Origin: Pelomonas sp047654785
Lineage (GTDB): Bacteria; Pseudomonadota; Gammaproteobacteria; Burkholderiales; Burkholderiaceae_C
Direction: 5' to 3'
NCBI RefSeq assembly: GCF_047654785.1
Contig: NZ_JASGKQ010000001.1
Location: forward strand, 434,001-498,000
Length of the DNA: 64,000 nt
Shown: positions 44,428 through 58,193 of the stretch, in pieces
Numbering within the stretch: position 1 is the stretch's first letter
Layout: each line of letters begins with the position of its first letter
Notes under the pieces: generated by a model
The model's input: only the letters and a program-made list of their open reading frames with translations
Database searches by the model: none
Told to the model about the DNA's origin: nothing
Translations under genes and position numbers: made by a program

Positions 44428-45834
44428 ATGGCTGAATTCAAGGAAGCCCCTGCCGGCGCCTCGGTGGGCGTGAAGACGATGACCTGGCTGGAGAACCGGT
44501 TCCCGACCGCGTTCGACGCCTACAAGGTCCACATGTCGGAGTACTACGCGCCGAAGAACTTCAACTGGTGGTACATCTTCGGCTCGCTGGCGCTGCTGGT
44601 GCTGGTGATCCAGATCGTCACCGGCATCTTCCTGGTGATGCACTACAAGCCGGACGCGGGCCTGGCGTTCGCGTCGGTCGAGTACATCATGCGCGACGTG
44701 CCCTGGGGCTGGCTGATCCGCTACATGCACTCCACGGGCGCGTCGGCCTTCTTCGTCGTCGTCTACCTGCACATGTTCCGCGGCCTGATCTACGGCAGCT
44801 ACCGCAAGCCGCGCGAGCTGGTCTGGATCTTCGGCTGCGCGATCTTCCTGTGCCTGATGGCCGAGGCCTTCATGGGCTATCTGCTGCCCTGGGGCCAGAT
44901 GTCGTACTGGGGCGCCCAGGTGATCGTCAACCTGTTCGCCGCCGTGCCCTTCGTCGGTCCGGACCTGGCGCTGATGATCCGCGGCGACTACGTCGTCGGC
45001 GACGCGACGCTGAACCGCTTCTTCAGCTTCCACGTCATCGCCGTGCCGCTGGTGCTGCTGGGCCTGGTGGTCGCCCACCTGCTGGCGCTGCACGACGTGG
45101 GCTCCAACAACCCCGACGGCGTCGAGATCAAGAAGGGCCCCAAGGACGCGAATGGCAAGCCGCTGGATGGCGTGCCCTTCCACCCCTTCTACACGGTGCA
45201 CGACATCTACGGCGTCTGCCTGTTCCTGATGGTCTTCACCGCGATCGTGTTCTTCGCGCCGGAGATGGGCGGCTACTTCCTGGAGTACAACAACTTCATC
45301 CCGGCCGACCCGCTGAAGACGCCGGCGCACATCGCCCCGGTCTGGTACTTCACGCCGTTCTACTCCATGCTGCGCGCGACGACCGACCCGATGGTCAACG
45401 TGCTGTGCGTGGTCATCGGCATCGCCGCGCTCGTCAGCTTCCTGAAGGGCCGGTTCGGCGGCGCCGCCAAGGTGGCGCTGCTGGTCGGCGCGCTGGTGCT
45501 GATCGGCCTGCTGAAGGTCTTCGACGCGAAGTTCTGGGGCGTGGTCGTCATGGGCGGCGCGGTCATCATCCTGTTCTTCCTGCCCTGGCTGGACCACAGC
45601 CCGGTCAAGTCCATCCGCTACCGCCCGGACTGGCACAAATACCTGTACGCCGTGTTCGTCGTGTTCTTCCTGGTGCTGGGCTACCTCGGCATCCAGCCGC
45701 CCAGCGACATGGGCACGCTGGTGGCCCAGGCCGGCACGCTGTTCTACTTCGGCTTCTTCCTGCTGATGCCGTGGTGGAGCCGCATCGGCCGCCCGAAGCC
45801 GGTGCCCGACCGTGTGACCTTCCACGCCCACTGA
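44428..45834 (+). CDS. petB: PetB, cytochrome b subunit
   Basis: 468 residues, eight or more membrane helices. Heme-ligating histidines are in HMHSTGASAFFVVVYLHMFRG-type and HVIAVPLVLLGLVVAHLLALH segments, and the quinol-site motif appears as PADPLKTPAHIAPVWYF (the PEW-like region). Together with PetA and PetC it forms the proton-pumping bc1 complex of the inner membrane. The C-terminal extension past residue 400 has further hydrophobic segments, usual in this group. Confidence 0.97.
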   Translation: MAEFKEAPAGASVGVKTMTWLENRFPTAFDAYKVHMSEYYAPKNFNWWYIFGSLALLVLVIQIVTGIFLVMHYKPDAGLAFASVEYIMRDVPWGWLIRYMHSTGASAFFVVVYLHMFRGLIYGSYRKPRELVWIFGCAIFLCLMAEAFMGYLLPWGQMSYWGAQVIVNLFAAVPFVGPDLALMIRGDYVVGDATLNRFFSFHVIAVPLVLLGLVVAHLLALHDVGSNNPDGVEIKKGPKDANGKPLDGVPFHPFYTVHDIYGVCLFLMVFTAIVFFAPEMGGYFLEYNNFIPADPLKTPAHIAPVWYFTPFYSMLRATTDPMVNVLCVVIGIAALVSFLKGRFGGAAKVALLVGALVLIGLLKVFDAKFWGVVVMGGAVIILFFLPWLDHSPVKSIRYRPDWHKYLYAVFVVFFLVLGYLGIQPPSDMGTLVAQAGTLFYFGFFLLMPWWSRIGRPKPVPDRVTFHAH

Positions 45835-45854
45835 GCCGCGGAGCAACAACACAA

Positions 45855-46625
45855 ATGAAAAAGCTGATCGCCATCCTGCTGGCCTCGTTGAGCCTGGCCG
45901 GTGCCGCCCATGCCTCGGAAGGCGGCATCCCGTGGGACAAGTTCCCCAAGGAGAAGATGTCGGACATCGCGTCGCTGCAACACGGCGCCAAGCTGTTCGT
46001 CAACTACTGCCTGAACTGCCATGCCGCGGCCTTCATGCGCTACAACCGGCTGCGCGACATCGGCCTGACCGAAGCCGAGATCAAGAACAACCTGCTGTTC
46101 GCCGCCGACAAGGTGGGCGACACGATGAAGGTCAGCCTGGACGCGAAGGACGCCAAGGCCTTCTTCGGCGCCAACCCGCCCGACCTGACCGTCATCGCCC
46201 GCTCGCGCGCCGACGGCGCCAAGGGCTCGGGCGCGGACTACCTCTACACCTACATGCGGAACTTCTACCGCGACGACACCAAGGCGACGGGCTGGAACAA
46301 CCTGGCCTTCCCCAGCGTCGCCATGCCGCACGTGATGTGGGAACTGCAGGGCCAGCGCGCCGCCAAGTTCGACGAAGTGGCCGACCCGCACGACCATGAC
46401 AAGAAGACCCACGTCTTCGCCGGCTACGAGCAGCTGACGCCCGGCGCCATGACCGAGCGCCAGTACGACGACGCGGTGGCCGACCTGGTCGCCTACCTGC
46501 AGTGGATGGGCGAGCCGGCCCAGGCGCAGCGCTTCCAGCTGGGCGTCATCGTGCTGATCTTCCTCGGCTTCCTGACCGTGTTCGCGTGGCGCCTCAACGC
46601 CGCGTATTGGAAGGACGTGAAGTAA
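45855..46625 (+). CDS. petC: PetC, cytochrome c1
   Basis: 256 residues. Signal peptide (KKLIAILLASLSLAGAAHA), heme c motif CLNCH at about residue 54, the axial Met region in FPSVAMPHVMWELQG and a C-terminal membrane anchor (LGVIVLIFLGFLTVFAWRLN). It accepts electrons from the Rieske protein and passes them to soluble cytochrome c. Confidence 0.97.
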   Translation: MKKLIAILLASLSLAGAAHASEGGIPWDKFPKEKMSDIASLQHGAKLFVNYCLNCHAAAFMRYNRLRDIGLTEAEIKNNLLFAADKVGDTMKVSLDAKDAKAFFGANPPDLTVIARSRADGAKGSGADYLYTYMRNFYRDDTKATGWNNLAFPSVAMPHVMWELQGQRAAKFDEVADPHDHDKKTHVFAGYEQLTPGAMTERQYDDAVADLVAYLQWMGEPAQAQRFQLGVIVLIFLGFLTVFAWRLNAAYWKDVK

Positions 46626-46666
46626 GCCCGTCCATCCCGGCCGCCGCCCGCCAGCGGCGCCGAAAC

Positions 46667-46710
46667 ACGCAGTGGGATGCGCGTCGAGCCGCCCACTGCG
46701 TTTGCTTTTT
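46667..46710 (+). terminator. Intrinsic terminator after petABC
   Basis: A 10-bp perfect stem (ACGCAGTGGG / CCCACTGCGT) with a 15-base loop is followed by TTGCTTTTT. It ends the petABC transcript before sspA. Confidence 0.8.
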
Positions 46711-46764
46711 CAGCGCGGCAGCCGCCGCGCGTTTCGATTGACTGACCCCTCGGGAGCCCAAGCC

Positions 46765-47382
46765 ATGATGGTCCTCTACTCCGGCACCACCGACCCCTAC
46801 TCGCACCGCTGCCGCTTCGTGCTGTTCGAGAAAGGCATGGACTTCGAAATCCGCGACGTCGACCTGTTCGCGAAGCCTGAAGACATCGCCCTGATGAACC
46901 CGTACAACGAGGTGCCCATCCTCGTCGAGCGCGACCTCATCCTGTACGAATCGCACATCATCAACGAGTACATCGACGAGCGCTTCCCGCACCCGCAGCT
47001 GATGCCCGGCGACCCGGTCGCGCGCGCCCGCGTGCGCCTGTTCCTGCTGAACTTCGAGAAGGAGCTGTTCGCGCACGTGAACGTGCTCGAAGGCCGCGGC
47101 GCCACCACCAAGGCGACCGACAAGCAGCTCGAAAAGGCCCGCGCGCAGATCCGCGACCGCCTGACCCAGCTCGCGCCGATCTTCCTGAAGAACAAGTACA
47201 TGCTGGGCGACGACTTCTCGATGCTCGACGTGGCCATCGCCCCGCTGCTGTGGCGCCTGGACTACTATGGCATCGACATGTCCAAGAACGCGCTGCCGCT
47301 GTTGAAGTACGCCGAGCGCATCTTCAGCCGCCCGGCCTACATCGAGGCGCTGACGCCGTCCGAAAAGGTCATGCGCCGCTGA
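46765..47382 (+). CDS. sspA: SspA, stringent starvation protein A
   Basis: 205 residues (a second ATG at 46768 is possible). GST-like fold with LYSGTTDPYSHRCRFVLFEKGMDF-type N-terminus and PYNEVPILVERDLILYESHIINEYIDERFPHPQLMP-type glutathione-site region lacking catalytic residues; C-terminal MLDVAIAPLLWRLDYYGI. SspA binds RNA polymerase and adjusts transcription in stress and stationary phase. It pairs with sspB downstream. Confidence 0.94.
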   Translation: MMVLYSGTTDPYSHRCRFVLFEKGMDFEIRDVDLFAKPEDIALMNPYNEVPILVERDLILYESHIINEYIDERFPHPQLMPGDPVARARVRLFLLNFEKELFAHVNVLEGRGATTKATDKQLEKARAQIRDRLTQLAPIFLKNKYMLGDDFSMLDVAIAPLLWRLDYYGIDMSKNALPLLKYAERIFSRPAYIEALTPSEKVMRR

Positions 47383-47460
47383 TCCCCCACCCCCGAAGCG
47401 CTGCGCGCTTCCCCCTCAAGGGGGCGCCGTCAGTGGCCCGGCAGAGCCGGTTCCACGACG
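47383..47460. repeat. Dispersed palindromic intergenic repeat, copy 2
   Basis: Starts directly after the sspA stop. It contains CCCACCCCC, the hairpin GAAGCGCTGCGCGCTTC, the hairpin CCCCCTCAAGGGGG and then CAGTGGCCCGGCAGAGCC. It matches the reverse complement of 9090-9180. Confidence 0.6.
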
Positions 47461-47509
47461 GCCGCTTGGTTTCCAGTCGTATTGCGGCACAGCCGGGTCA
47501 CCGATCAAC

Positions 47510-48037
47510 ATGGATAAATCGCAAGGGATCGAAGGCGGAGCGGGTGGCACGTCCACCCGGCCCTACCTGATCCGCGCACTGCACGACTGGTGCACGGACA
47601 ACGGCTTCACGCCCTACATCGCGGTGCACGTCGACCGCTCGGTGCAGGTGCCGATGGAGTACGTGTCCAACCACGAGATCGTGCTGAACATCGGCTTCGA
47701 CGCGACCAGCGGGCTGGACCTCGGCAACGACTACGTCCAGTTCAAGGCCCGCTTCGGCGGCGTCGCGCGCGAGATCCTCGTGCCGGTGGACCACGTGGTC
47801 GCCATCTACGCCCGCGAGAACGGCCAGGGCATGGCCTTCCCGGCGCCCGCGCCGCTGGCCGACGGCGAAGCGCCGCCGCCGCGCACGCCCAGCGCGGCGC
47901 CGGCCGAGCCGCGCCGCAGCGGCCTGCGCCTGGCCAGCGAGTCGGGCGACGAGCCCGGCGACGAGCCGCCCCCGCCGCCGGACGCGCCCGCCGGCCCGGG
48001 CGGCGCCCCGCGCCCCGCGCTCAAGCGCGTCAAGTAG
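47510..48037 (+). CDS. sspB: SspB, ClpXP adaptor / stringent starvation protein B
   Basis: 175 residues. The folded N-terminal domain shows TRPYLIRALHDWCTDNGFTPYI, VDRSVQVPMEYVSNHEIVLNI and FGGVAREILVPVDHVVAIYARENG. The C-terminal ~65 residues form a disordered Pro/Glu-rich tail ending PRPALKRVK, corresponding to the ClpX-binding tail. SspB delivers ssrA-tagged proteins to ClpXP. The first ~14 residues are longer than usual, so a later start is possible. Confidence 0.92.
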   Translation: MDKSQGIEGGAGGTSTRPYLIRALHDWCTDNGFTPYIAVHVDRSVQVPMEYVSNHEIVLNIGFDATSGLDLGNDYVQFKARFGGVAREILVPVDHVVAIYARENGQGMAFPAPAPLADGEAPPPRTPSAAPAEPRRSGLRLASESGDEPGDEPPPPPDAPAGPGGAPRPALKRVK

Positions 48038-48047
48038 CGCGCCCGCC

Positions 48048-48053
48048 TAGAAT
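48048..48053 (+). promoter_or_regulatory. Possible -10 box (TAGAAT) of the tRNA-Thr gene
   Basis: TAGAAT ends 15 bases before the first base of the tRNA, a fitting distance for transcription of a short precursor. Confidence 0.5.
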
Positions 48054-48068
48054 CGCGTCCTGTTTTTC

Positions 48069-48144
48069 GCCGGCTTAGCTCAGTTGGTAGAGCAACCGCC
48101 TTGTAAGCGGTAGGTCATCAGTTCGAATCCGATAGCCGGCACCA
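48069..48144 (+). tRNA. tRNA-Thr (anticodon TGT)
   Basis: 76 bases with encoded CCA. The acceptor stem GCCGGCT pairs with AGCCGGC; the D-arm is GCTCAGTTGGTAGAGC; the anticodon arm ACCGC-CTTGTAA-GCGGT gives anticodon TGT; the T-arm contains GTTCGAATC. It reads ACA threonine codons. Confidence 0.97.
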
Positions 48145-48150
48145 AACCGC

Positions 48151-48188
48151 AACCCCGTCGCCCGACCCGGCGGCGGGGTTGTTTCATT
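48151..48188. terminator. Hairpin after tRNA-Thr, shared with dciA
   Basis: Stem AACCCCG / CGGGGTT with an inner GC-rich part, followed by GTTTCATTT. It lies between the tRNA and the convergent dciA gene and could stop both. Confidence 0.6.
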
Positions 48189-48525
48189 TCTGCGCCAGCC
48201 TCACGCGGATGCGCGCCGGCAGGCCGGCCTGCGCCAGCAGCGCCTCCAGACGCGGCAGCAGGTGGCGCAGCTTGGCGGCGACGGCGGCGTTGGCGGCCAG
48301 CAGGCTCCAGCCGTCCTCGTCGACCGGGCCGGGCTGGACGCTCGCCAGCAGCGTGCCCGGCAGGGCCGGCGCGATGACGCGCAGCCGGCGCCGCGACGCC
48401 TCCAGCCGGGCGCTGAGCTGGTTCAGCCCCTCGTGGGCGCGCAGCGCCTCGGCCACCGGCGTGGGCGACGGCACGCTGGCGTGCTGGCGCCGGGGGGCGA
48501 GGTAGCGGGGGGGGGCGGTGGCCAT
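48184..48525 (-). CDS. DciA-like (DUF721) protein
   Basis: 113 residues. The DUF721 region includes LRHLLPRLEALLAQAGLPARIRVRL and LLASVQPGPVDEDGWSLLAANAAVAAKL. In many bacteria this family (DciA) loads the replicative helicase DnaB. In Burkholderiales a small DUF721 protein is regularly encoded beside secA, as here, on the opposite strand. Its low complexity leaves the name tentative. Confidence 0.72.
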   Translation of the reverse strand: MATAPPRYLAPRRQHASVPSPTPVAEALRAHEGLNQLSARLEASRRRLRVIAPALPGTLLASVQPGPVDEDGWSLLAANAAVAAKLRHLLPRLEALLAQAGLPARIRVRLAQK

Positions 48526-48708
48526 GGGCGGCAGTGTAGTCAGCGGCGGCGCCGGCCCCAGGGGCGGCGGGGGCGGGCCGGAGGTCCGCTGCTAAACTGC
48601 CCCGTTTTGCGCGCCCAGGCCGCCCCGCCTTGCAACGCGCCGCCGCGCCCCCAGATGCGCGCGTCCCTCTCGGCTCTGCCGGCCCGCCCAGCTTTCACCC
48701 TTCGCAGC

Positions 48709-51453
<2,745 letters not shown>

Positions 51454-51478
51454 GGCCCGCCCCCCGCGTCCTCAGCAG

Positions 51479-51504
51479 CGGGCCGGCGTTGCCGGCCCGT
51501 TTTT
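51479..51504 (+). terminator. Intrinsic terminator after secA
   Basis: A perfect 9-bp stem (CGGGCCGGC / GCCGGCCCG) with a GTT loop followed by TTTTTC: a textbook rho-independent terminator. Confidence 0.9.
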
Positions 51505-51675
51505 CGTCCAGCCGGCCGGCCACCCCATCTGCGGGGAAAACCGTGTGTTTGGGCACGAACGGCCACCGACCCCACGTGCATGGGGGGTGCTCATGTCAAG
51601 CCCACCCCCCTAGAGTGCAGTCCGTGCCCCGGGGAATCCTCCGGGAAGACTTTGCAGAAAAGCCGAAAGCCCGTC

Positions 51676-52218
51676 ATGAAAACCTCGTTCGCCACGACCC
51701 TCGCCCTTGCTGCCGCGCTGTGCGCCGGCGCAGCCCATGCCAGCGACGCCATCGTGGTCAACATGACCGGCACGGCTGGCGGCACCTTCTCGGCCGGCAT
51801 CTCGCACACCCTCAACGCGGCGGGCAGCTTCGAGGACACCTACACGCTGGTCGGCTACAGCGGCCCCAGCTCGGTCAACGGCACGCTGAACACGCTGATC
51901 CTGAACAGCCAGTCCGCCGACATCGACATCACCAGCGTCACCCTGAACGGCGTGTCGTTCTCGCAGCGCCTGATCAGCTTCCAGGGCAACGCCGACGGCC
52001 GCGAGAACTACGCGCTGCCCGCCTCGCTGTTCGACGGCCCGCTGACCCTGGTGGTCAAGGGCACGCTGGTCGCCGGCCTGAACGGCAGCACCACCGGCAG
52101 CTACAGCGGCACCATCCGCGTCGCGCCCATGGCCCCGGTGCCGGAACCCCAGACCTACGCGCTGTTCGCCGCCGGCCTGCTGGCCCTGGGCCAGATCGCC
52201 CGCCGCCGCCGCGCCTGA
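51676..52218 (+). CDS. FxDxF-type PEP-CTERM exported protein 1
   Basis: 180 residues. Signal peptide (TLALAAALCAGAAHA), then a small beta-rich domain with GSFEDTYTLVGY (FxDxF-like motif) and ending in the PEP-CTERM sorting signal: VPEPQTYALFAAGLLALG then IARRRRA. Such proteins are processed by an exosortase and placed on the surface or in matrix. The 170-base region before it (51505-51675) has a possible TAGAGT -10 at 51611 and nothing else I can identify. A similar protein follows directly. Confidence 0.85.
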   Translation: MKTSFATTLALAAALCAGAAHASDAIVVNMTGTAGGTFSAGISHTLNAAGSFEDTYTLVGYSGPSSVNGTLNTLILNSQSADIDITSVTLNGVSFSQRLISFQGNADGRENYALPASLFDGPLTLVVKGTLVAGLNGSTTGSYSGTIRVAPMAPVPEPQTYALFAAGLLALGQIARRRRA

Positions 52219-52242
52219 ACCCCACGCCACACGCACCGCATC

Positions 52243-52833
52243 ATGAAGATCAAATCCCTCATCGCCGCCTCCCTGTTCGCGCTGGCCACCGGCGCCCAGG
52301 CCGCCCCCCACCTGCTGACGCTGCAGGGCACGGGCCCGTCGTACTCCGTCGGCCTGAGCACCGAGGAAGGCTCCAGCCAGGTCACCCGCACGGAGGCCGG
52401 CGCCTTCCGCGACGAGTTCCTGATCCGCCTGAACGCCCCCGCCTGGATCAATGCCTCGCTGGACACCAGCGCCGACCTGGGCGCCTGGGCCAGCCAGGGC
52501 GTGAGCTTCACGCGGGCCGGCTTCGTCGGCATCGCCGGCTCGGAGCTGAGCTTCGACAACTTCGACAGCGAAGGTACCCGCTTCTCCTTCGGCGCCAACG
52601 GCCCGGTCCTGGCCCAGGGCGACTTCGTCTTCTTCGTCGAAGGCGTGGCCGGCTCCCCCGCCCAGCGCCAGGCGCAGGCCCAGGCGCTGCTGAACAGCTT
52701 CAGCTACAGCGGCTTCATCAACGTGCAGTTGGCCGACGACCCGAACGCCCGCCTGCCCGAGCCCGCCAGCCTGGCGCTGGCCGGCCTGGCGCTGGGCGGC
52801 GTGCTGCTGGCCCGCCGCCGCAAGGCCGGCTGA
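52243..52833 (+). CDS. FxDxF-type PEP-CTERM exported protein 2
   Basis: 196 residues, 24 bases after the first PEP-CTERM gene. Signal peptide (KSLIAASLFALATGAQA), the motif GAFRDEFLIRL near residue 50, and sorting signal LPEPASLALAGLALGG followed by LLARRRKAG. It is related in plan but not closely in sequence to its neighbour, so the pair is probably an ancient duplication. No exosortase gene lies in the window. Confidence 0.85.
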   Translation: MKIKSLIAASLFALATGAQAAPHLLTLQGTGPSYSVGLSTEEGSSQVTRTEAGAFRDEFLIRLNAPAWINASLDTSADLGAWASQGVSFTRAGFVGIAGSELSFDNFDSEGTRFSFGANGPVLAQGDFVFFVEGVAGSPAQRQAQAQALLNSFSYSGFINVQLADDPNARLPEPASLALAGLALGGVLLARRRKAG

Positions 52834-52877
52834 CCCGGCCCGGGCGCGCCGCAGCGCCCGGCCAGGACGGCATCGCC

Positions 52878-52897
52878 AAGGCTCCTTCGGGAGCCTT
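52878..52897 (+). terminator. Terminator between PEP-CTERM pair and argJ
   Basis: Perfect 8-bp stem AAGGCTCC / GGAGCCTT with a TTCG tetraloop, followed by TGTCGTTTC. A possible -10, TACAAT, for argJ starts at 52907. Confidence 0.75.
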
Positions 52898-52949
52898 TGT
52901 CGTTTCTACAATCCGCGGCCTTCCCCGAACCACTCCCAACCCCGCCACC

Positions 52950-54179
52950 ATGCCCGTCAACCTCACCGCCCCCGATCCCGCCTCCCTGTTGCCCGTGCCG
53001 GGCGTGCGCCTCGGCGTGGCCATGGCCGGCGTGCGCAAGGCCAACCGGCGCGACCTGACCGTCATCGCGCTGGACGAGGGCGCGGCCGTGGCCGGCGTGT
53101 TCACGACCAACCGCTTCTGCGCCGCGCCGGTGCAGGTCTGCCGCGAGCACCTGGCGGCCGGCGCGGCGGTCCGCGCGCTGGTCATCAACACCGGCAACGC
53201 CAACGCCGGCACCGGTGCCGACGGCCTGGCCCGCGCGCGCCAGACCTGCGAGCAGCTGGCCGGCCTGGTCGGCTGCCGGCCCGAGCAGGTGCTGCCCTTC
53301 TCCACCGGCGTCATCATGGAGACGCTGCCCGTGGACCGCATCGCCGCCGGCCTGCCGCAGGCGCTCGCGGCGCTGCGCGACGACGGCTGGGGCGAGGCGG
53401 CGCTGGGCATCATGACGACCGACACGCTGCCCAAGGCCGCGTCGCGCCGCATCCACCTGGGCGGCGTGCCGGTCACGCTGAGCGGCATCTCCAAGGGCGC
53501 CGGCATGATCCGCCCCAACATGGCCACCATGCTGGGCTTCATCGCCACGGACGCCAACATCGCCCCCGCGCTGCTGCAGCCGCTGGTGAGGGAGGCGGCC
53601 GACGCCTCCTTCAACCGCATCACCATCGACGGCGACACCTCCACCAACGACTGCTTCCTGCTGATCGCCTCCCGCCGCGCGGCGCACGCCGAGATCACCG
53701 CGCTGGACGGCGCCGACGCCCAGGCGCTGCGCGCGGCGCTCATCTCGCTGGCGCAGGAACTGGCCCAGGCCATCGTGCGCGACGGCGAGGGCGCCACCAA
53801 GTTCATCGCCATCACCGTGGCGGGCGGCCGCGACGAGGCCGAGTGCCGGCTGGCCGCCTACGCCATCGCGCACTCGCCGCTGGTCAAGACCGCCTTCTTC
53901 GCCAGCGACCCCAACCTGGGCCGCATCCTGGCCGCCGTGGGCTACGCCGGCATCGCCGACCTGGACCAGGGCCTGATCGACCTGCACCTGGACGACGTGC
54001 ACGTCGTCGCGCGCGGCGGCCGCCGGCCCGAGTACCGCGAGGAAGACGGCCAGCGTGTCATGAAGCAGAGCGAGATCAGCGTGCGCGTGGACCTGAACCG
54101 CGGCGCTGCGGCGGCCACGGTCTGGACCTGCGACCTCAGCCACGACTACGTGACCATCAACGCCGACTACCGGAGCTGA
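52950..54179 (+). CDS. argJ: ArgJ, glutamate N-acetyltransferase / amino-acid acetyltransferase
   Basis: 409 residues. The self-cleavage site lies in GAGMIRPNMATMLGF (between Ala and Thr), giving alpha and beta chains; other motifs are FTTNRFCAAPVQVCREH, VINTGNANAGTG, IDGDTSTNDCFLL and FFASDPNLGRILAA. It transfers acetyl from acetylornithine to glutamate, recycling the acetyl group in arginine synthesis, upstream of ArgB. Confidence 0.97.
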   Translation: MPVNLTAPDPASLLPVPGVRLGVAMAGVRKANRRDLTVIALDEGAAVAGVFTTNRFCAAPVQVCREHLAAGAAVRALVINTGNANAGTGADGLARARQTCEQLAGLVGCRPEQVLPFSTGVIMETLPVDRIAAGLPQALAALRDDGWGEAALGIMTTDTLPKAASRRIHLGGVPVTLSGISKGAGMIRPNMATMLGFIATDANIAPALLQPLVREAADASFNRITIDGDTSTNDCFLLIASRRAAHAEITALDGADAQALRAALISLAQELAQAIVRDGEGATKFIAITVAGGRDEAECRLAAYAIAHSPLVKTAFFASDPNLGRILAAVGYAGIADLDQGLIDLHLDDVHVVARGGRRPEYREEDGQRVMKQSEISVRVDLNRGAAAATVWTCDLSHDYVTINADYRS

Positions 54180-54246
54180 CCGCTCGGCGGCGGGGCCTGC
54201 CGGGGCGGGGACAATCCGCCCTTTCTTGAACCCAGGACCCCGCCCG

Positions 54247-56372
<2,126 letters not shown>

Positions 56373-56376
<4 letters not shown>

Positions 56377-56822
56377 CGGCTCGCGGCCTGCCCATCCGGG
56401 ACCTGGGCGTCGGCGATGCCGCCGCTCTGGTGGTGCTGTACCAGCACCTCAATGCCGATGACCCGCCGCCCGCGGCCGAGGCGGTCCAGGCCGTGTTCAC
56501 GCACCCGGGCCTGCGTCACTTCGGGGCCTTCGACGGCGATGCGCTCATCGCCAGCTGCAGTCTGGTGGTCGTTCCCAACCTGACCCGGGGCGGCCGGAGC
56601 TACGGCGTCATCGAGAACGTGGTCACCCACGCAGACCACCGCGGCCGCGGCCATGGCCAGGCCATCGTCCGGCACGCGGTCCGGCAGGCCGCGGCGGCGG
56701 GTTGCTACAAGGTCGTGCTGACGACCGGCAGGAAGGATCCGGCCGTCTGGGCCTTCTATGAGCGTTGCGGCTTCGACGGCGGCGGCAAGCGCGCCTTCGT
56801 CATCCACAGGCCGGCGGCCTGA
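56373..56822 (+). CDS. GNAT-family N-acetyltransferase
   Basis: 149 residues from GTG 56373. The acetyl-CoA-binding signature is VVTHADHRGRGHGQAIVRHAV, followed by KVVLTTGRKDPAVWAFYERCGF. The GNAT fold moves an acetyl group to an amine; the substrate cannot be told. It is coupled to the upstream peptidase by a 4-base overlap. Confidence 0.85.
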
Positions 56823-56831
56823 GCGGCGGCA

Positions 56832-58139
56832 TCAGAAATTCACCGCCTGGGTCCGGTAGCCCCGCGCCACCAGCGTCGCGTTGATCAGCTGCGCCTGCTC
56901 GCGGCTCGGGAAGGGCCAGACCGCGGCGCGCCAGCCTTCGGGGGTCTGGATCACGTCGGCCTGCAGCGCGTCGGGGCGGCTGTGCACGCCCTTCAGGCTG
57001 TCGCGCATCTTCTGCAGCAGCGCTTCGGCCGCGGCGCGGCTGCCGGGCGGGCCGACCAGCGCCACCACCACCCGGGCCGGCGACTCGGCCAGGCGGGCCA
57101 GGCTGGCATCGGGTGCGACAGGGGCTGCGGCGGCCTTGTCGATGTCCTTCACGATGCCTTTTTCGTCGGGCTTCTCGGCGGGCTGCGCTGCGCTTGCCTC
57201 GGCGCCCGGCCTCGCCGCGGCCTGGCCGGCGGGCGCGGCGGCCGGCGTGCTGGAGCGCAGCGGCGGGCGCCTGGCGCCGTCGGCACGCTCGACGAGGCGG
57301 GGGCGGATGTCCGGCACGGGCTCGCTGCCGGCGGCGGCCGGTTCGCTGGCGGCGGCGTCGGCCGGTGCGGAGGCTTCGTCTGGCGGCACGGCGGCGGGCG
57401 TCTGCGGCGCCGCCGAGGCGGGTGCGGACACGGGCACGGGGGCGACGGCGGCGGCCTGGGGGGCCGAGGCCGTCGGCGCGGAGGCCGGCATGGGCACGGA
57501 GGACGGCTCGGGTTGCGCCCCCGCCAGCCAGGCCGCGAGGGCGGCCGCGGCCAGCAAGGCCGGCACGCCGGCCGCCGCCGCCACGCGCAGCGGCTGCCAC
57601 AGGCGCCGGCCCAGCAGCTGCGACGGCAGGCCCTGCCCGGCCAGCACGCGCGTGTGGCCGCCGCCGGCGTCGATGCCGGCGCTCAGCAGGTAGAGCGCGA
57701 AGGGCTGGCCGCCCCGCCGGCCGGCCAGCGCCTCGTCGGTGACGATGACGCGCCAGGGCTGCTCATCGGGCGCCGCGGGCGGTTCGGCGAAGCCGTGCGC
57801 GAGCGCGAAGCGCGCCACGCGCGCGGGGCCCAGGCCGGGCAGGAATTTCTCGCTGAAGAGGCGCCACTGCGTGCGCTGCCGGCCGGGCAGGCGCCGGAGC
57901 CGCTGCAGCCAGGCGGTGCCGCGGGCGGCGGGCGGCGGGCCCTGCGGCGCGTCGAAGGTGTCGGCCGTGTCGGCCGGCACCGGCGCTGCGGCCTGCGTTG
58001 CCGGCGCCTCGGCGCGCGCGAAGGGCAGCGCCACCACGCCGACGGTGTGGACATCGGCCGGGCCGATGCGGCGGGCGAGGGGGTGGCGGTTGTGCCAGTC
58101 AACGATCTGTTCGGCCAGGCGCTCCATGACGGAGGGCAT
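56832..58139 (-). CDS. Membrane protein with C-terminal SPOR-like domain
   Basis: 435 residues from ATG 58139 (a second start at 58127 possible). The N-terminal soluble part (~200 residues) starts MERLAEQIVDWHNRHPLARRI. One membrane segment lies near 215-235 (VAAAAGVPALLAAAALAAWLAG), then ~110 residues of Ala/Pro/Ser linker, and a terminal ~80-residue domain (ARVVVALVGPPGSRAAAEALLQKM, WRAAVWPFPSREQAQLINATL) that resembles SPOR. SPOR domains bind denuded glycan at septa. Function inferred; no close family recognised. Confidence 0.65.
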   Translation of the reverse strand: MPSVMERLAEQIVDWHNRHPLARRIGPADVHTVGVVALPFARAEAPATQAAAPVPADTADTFDAPQGPPPAARGTAWLQRLRRLPGRQRTQWRLFSEKFLPGLGPARVARFALAHGFAEPPAAPDEQPWRVIVTDEALAGRRGGQPFALYLLSAGIDAGGGHTRVLAGQGLPSQLLGRRLWQPLRVAAAAGVPALLAAAALAAWLAGAQPEPSSVPMPASAPTASAPQAAAVAPVPVSAPASAAPQTPAAVPPDEASAPADAAASEPAAAGSEPVPDIRPRLVERADGARRPPLRSSTPAAAPAGQAAARPGAEASAAQPAEKPDEKGIVKDIDKAAAAPVAPDASLARLAESPARVVVALVGPPGSRAAAEALLQKMRDSLKGVHSRPDALQADVIQTPEGWRAAVWPFPSREQAQLINATLVARGYRTQAVNF

Positions 58140-58193
58140 CTTCGCCGCGCCCGGCGCGGCCGGCCCGCCGAACAGCGGCCCGGACTCGGCCCA

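Noticed and set aside
48069..48144. tRNA-Thr as an integration site for a mobile island
   Set aside because: No integrase and no second copy of the tRNA 3' end were seen nearby; flanking genes are core genes.
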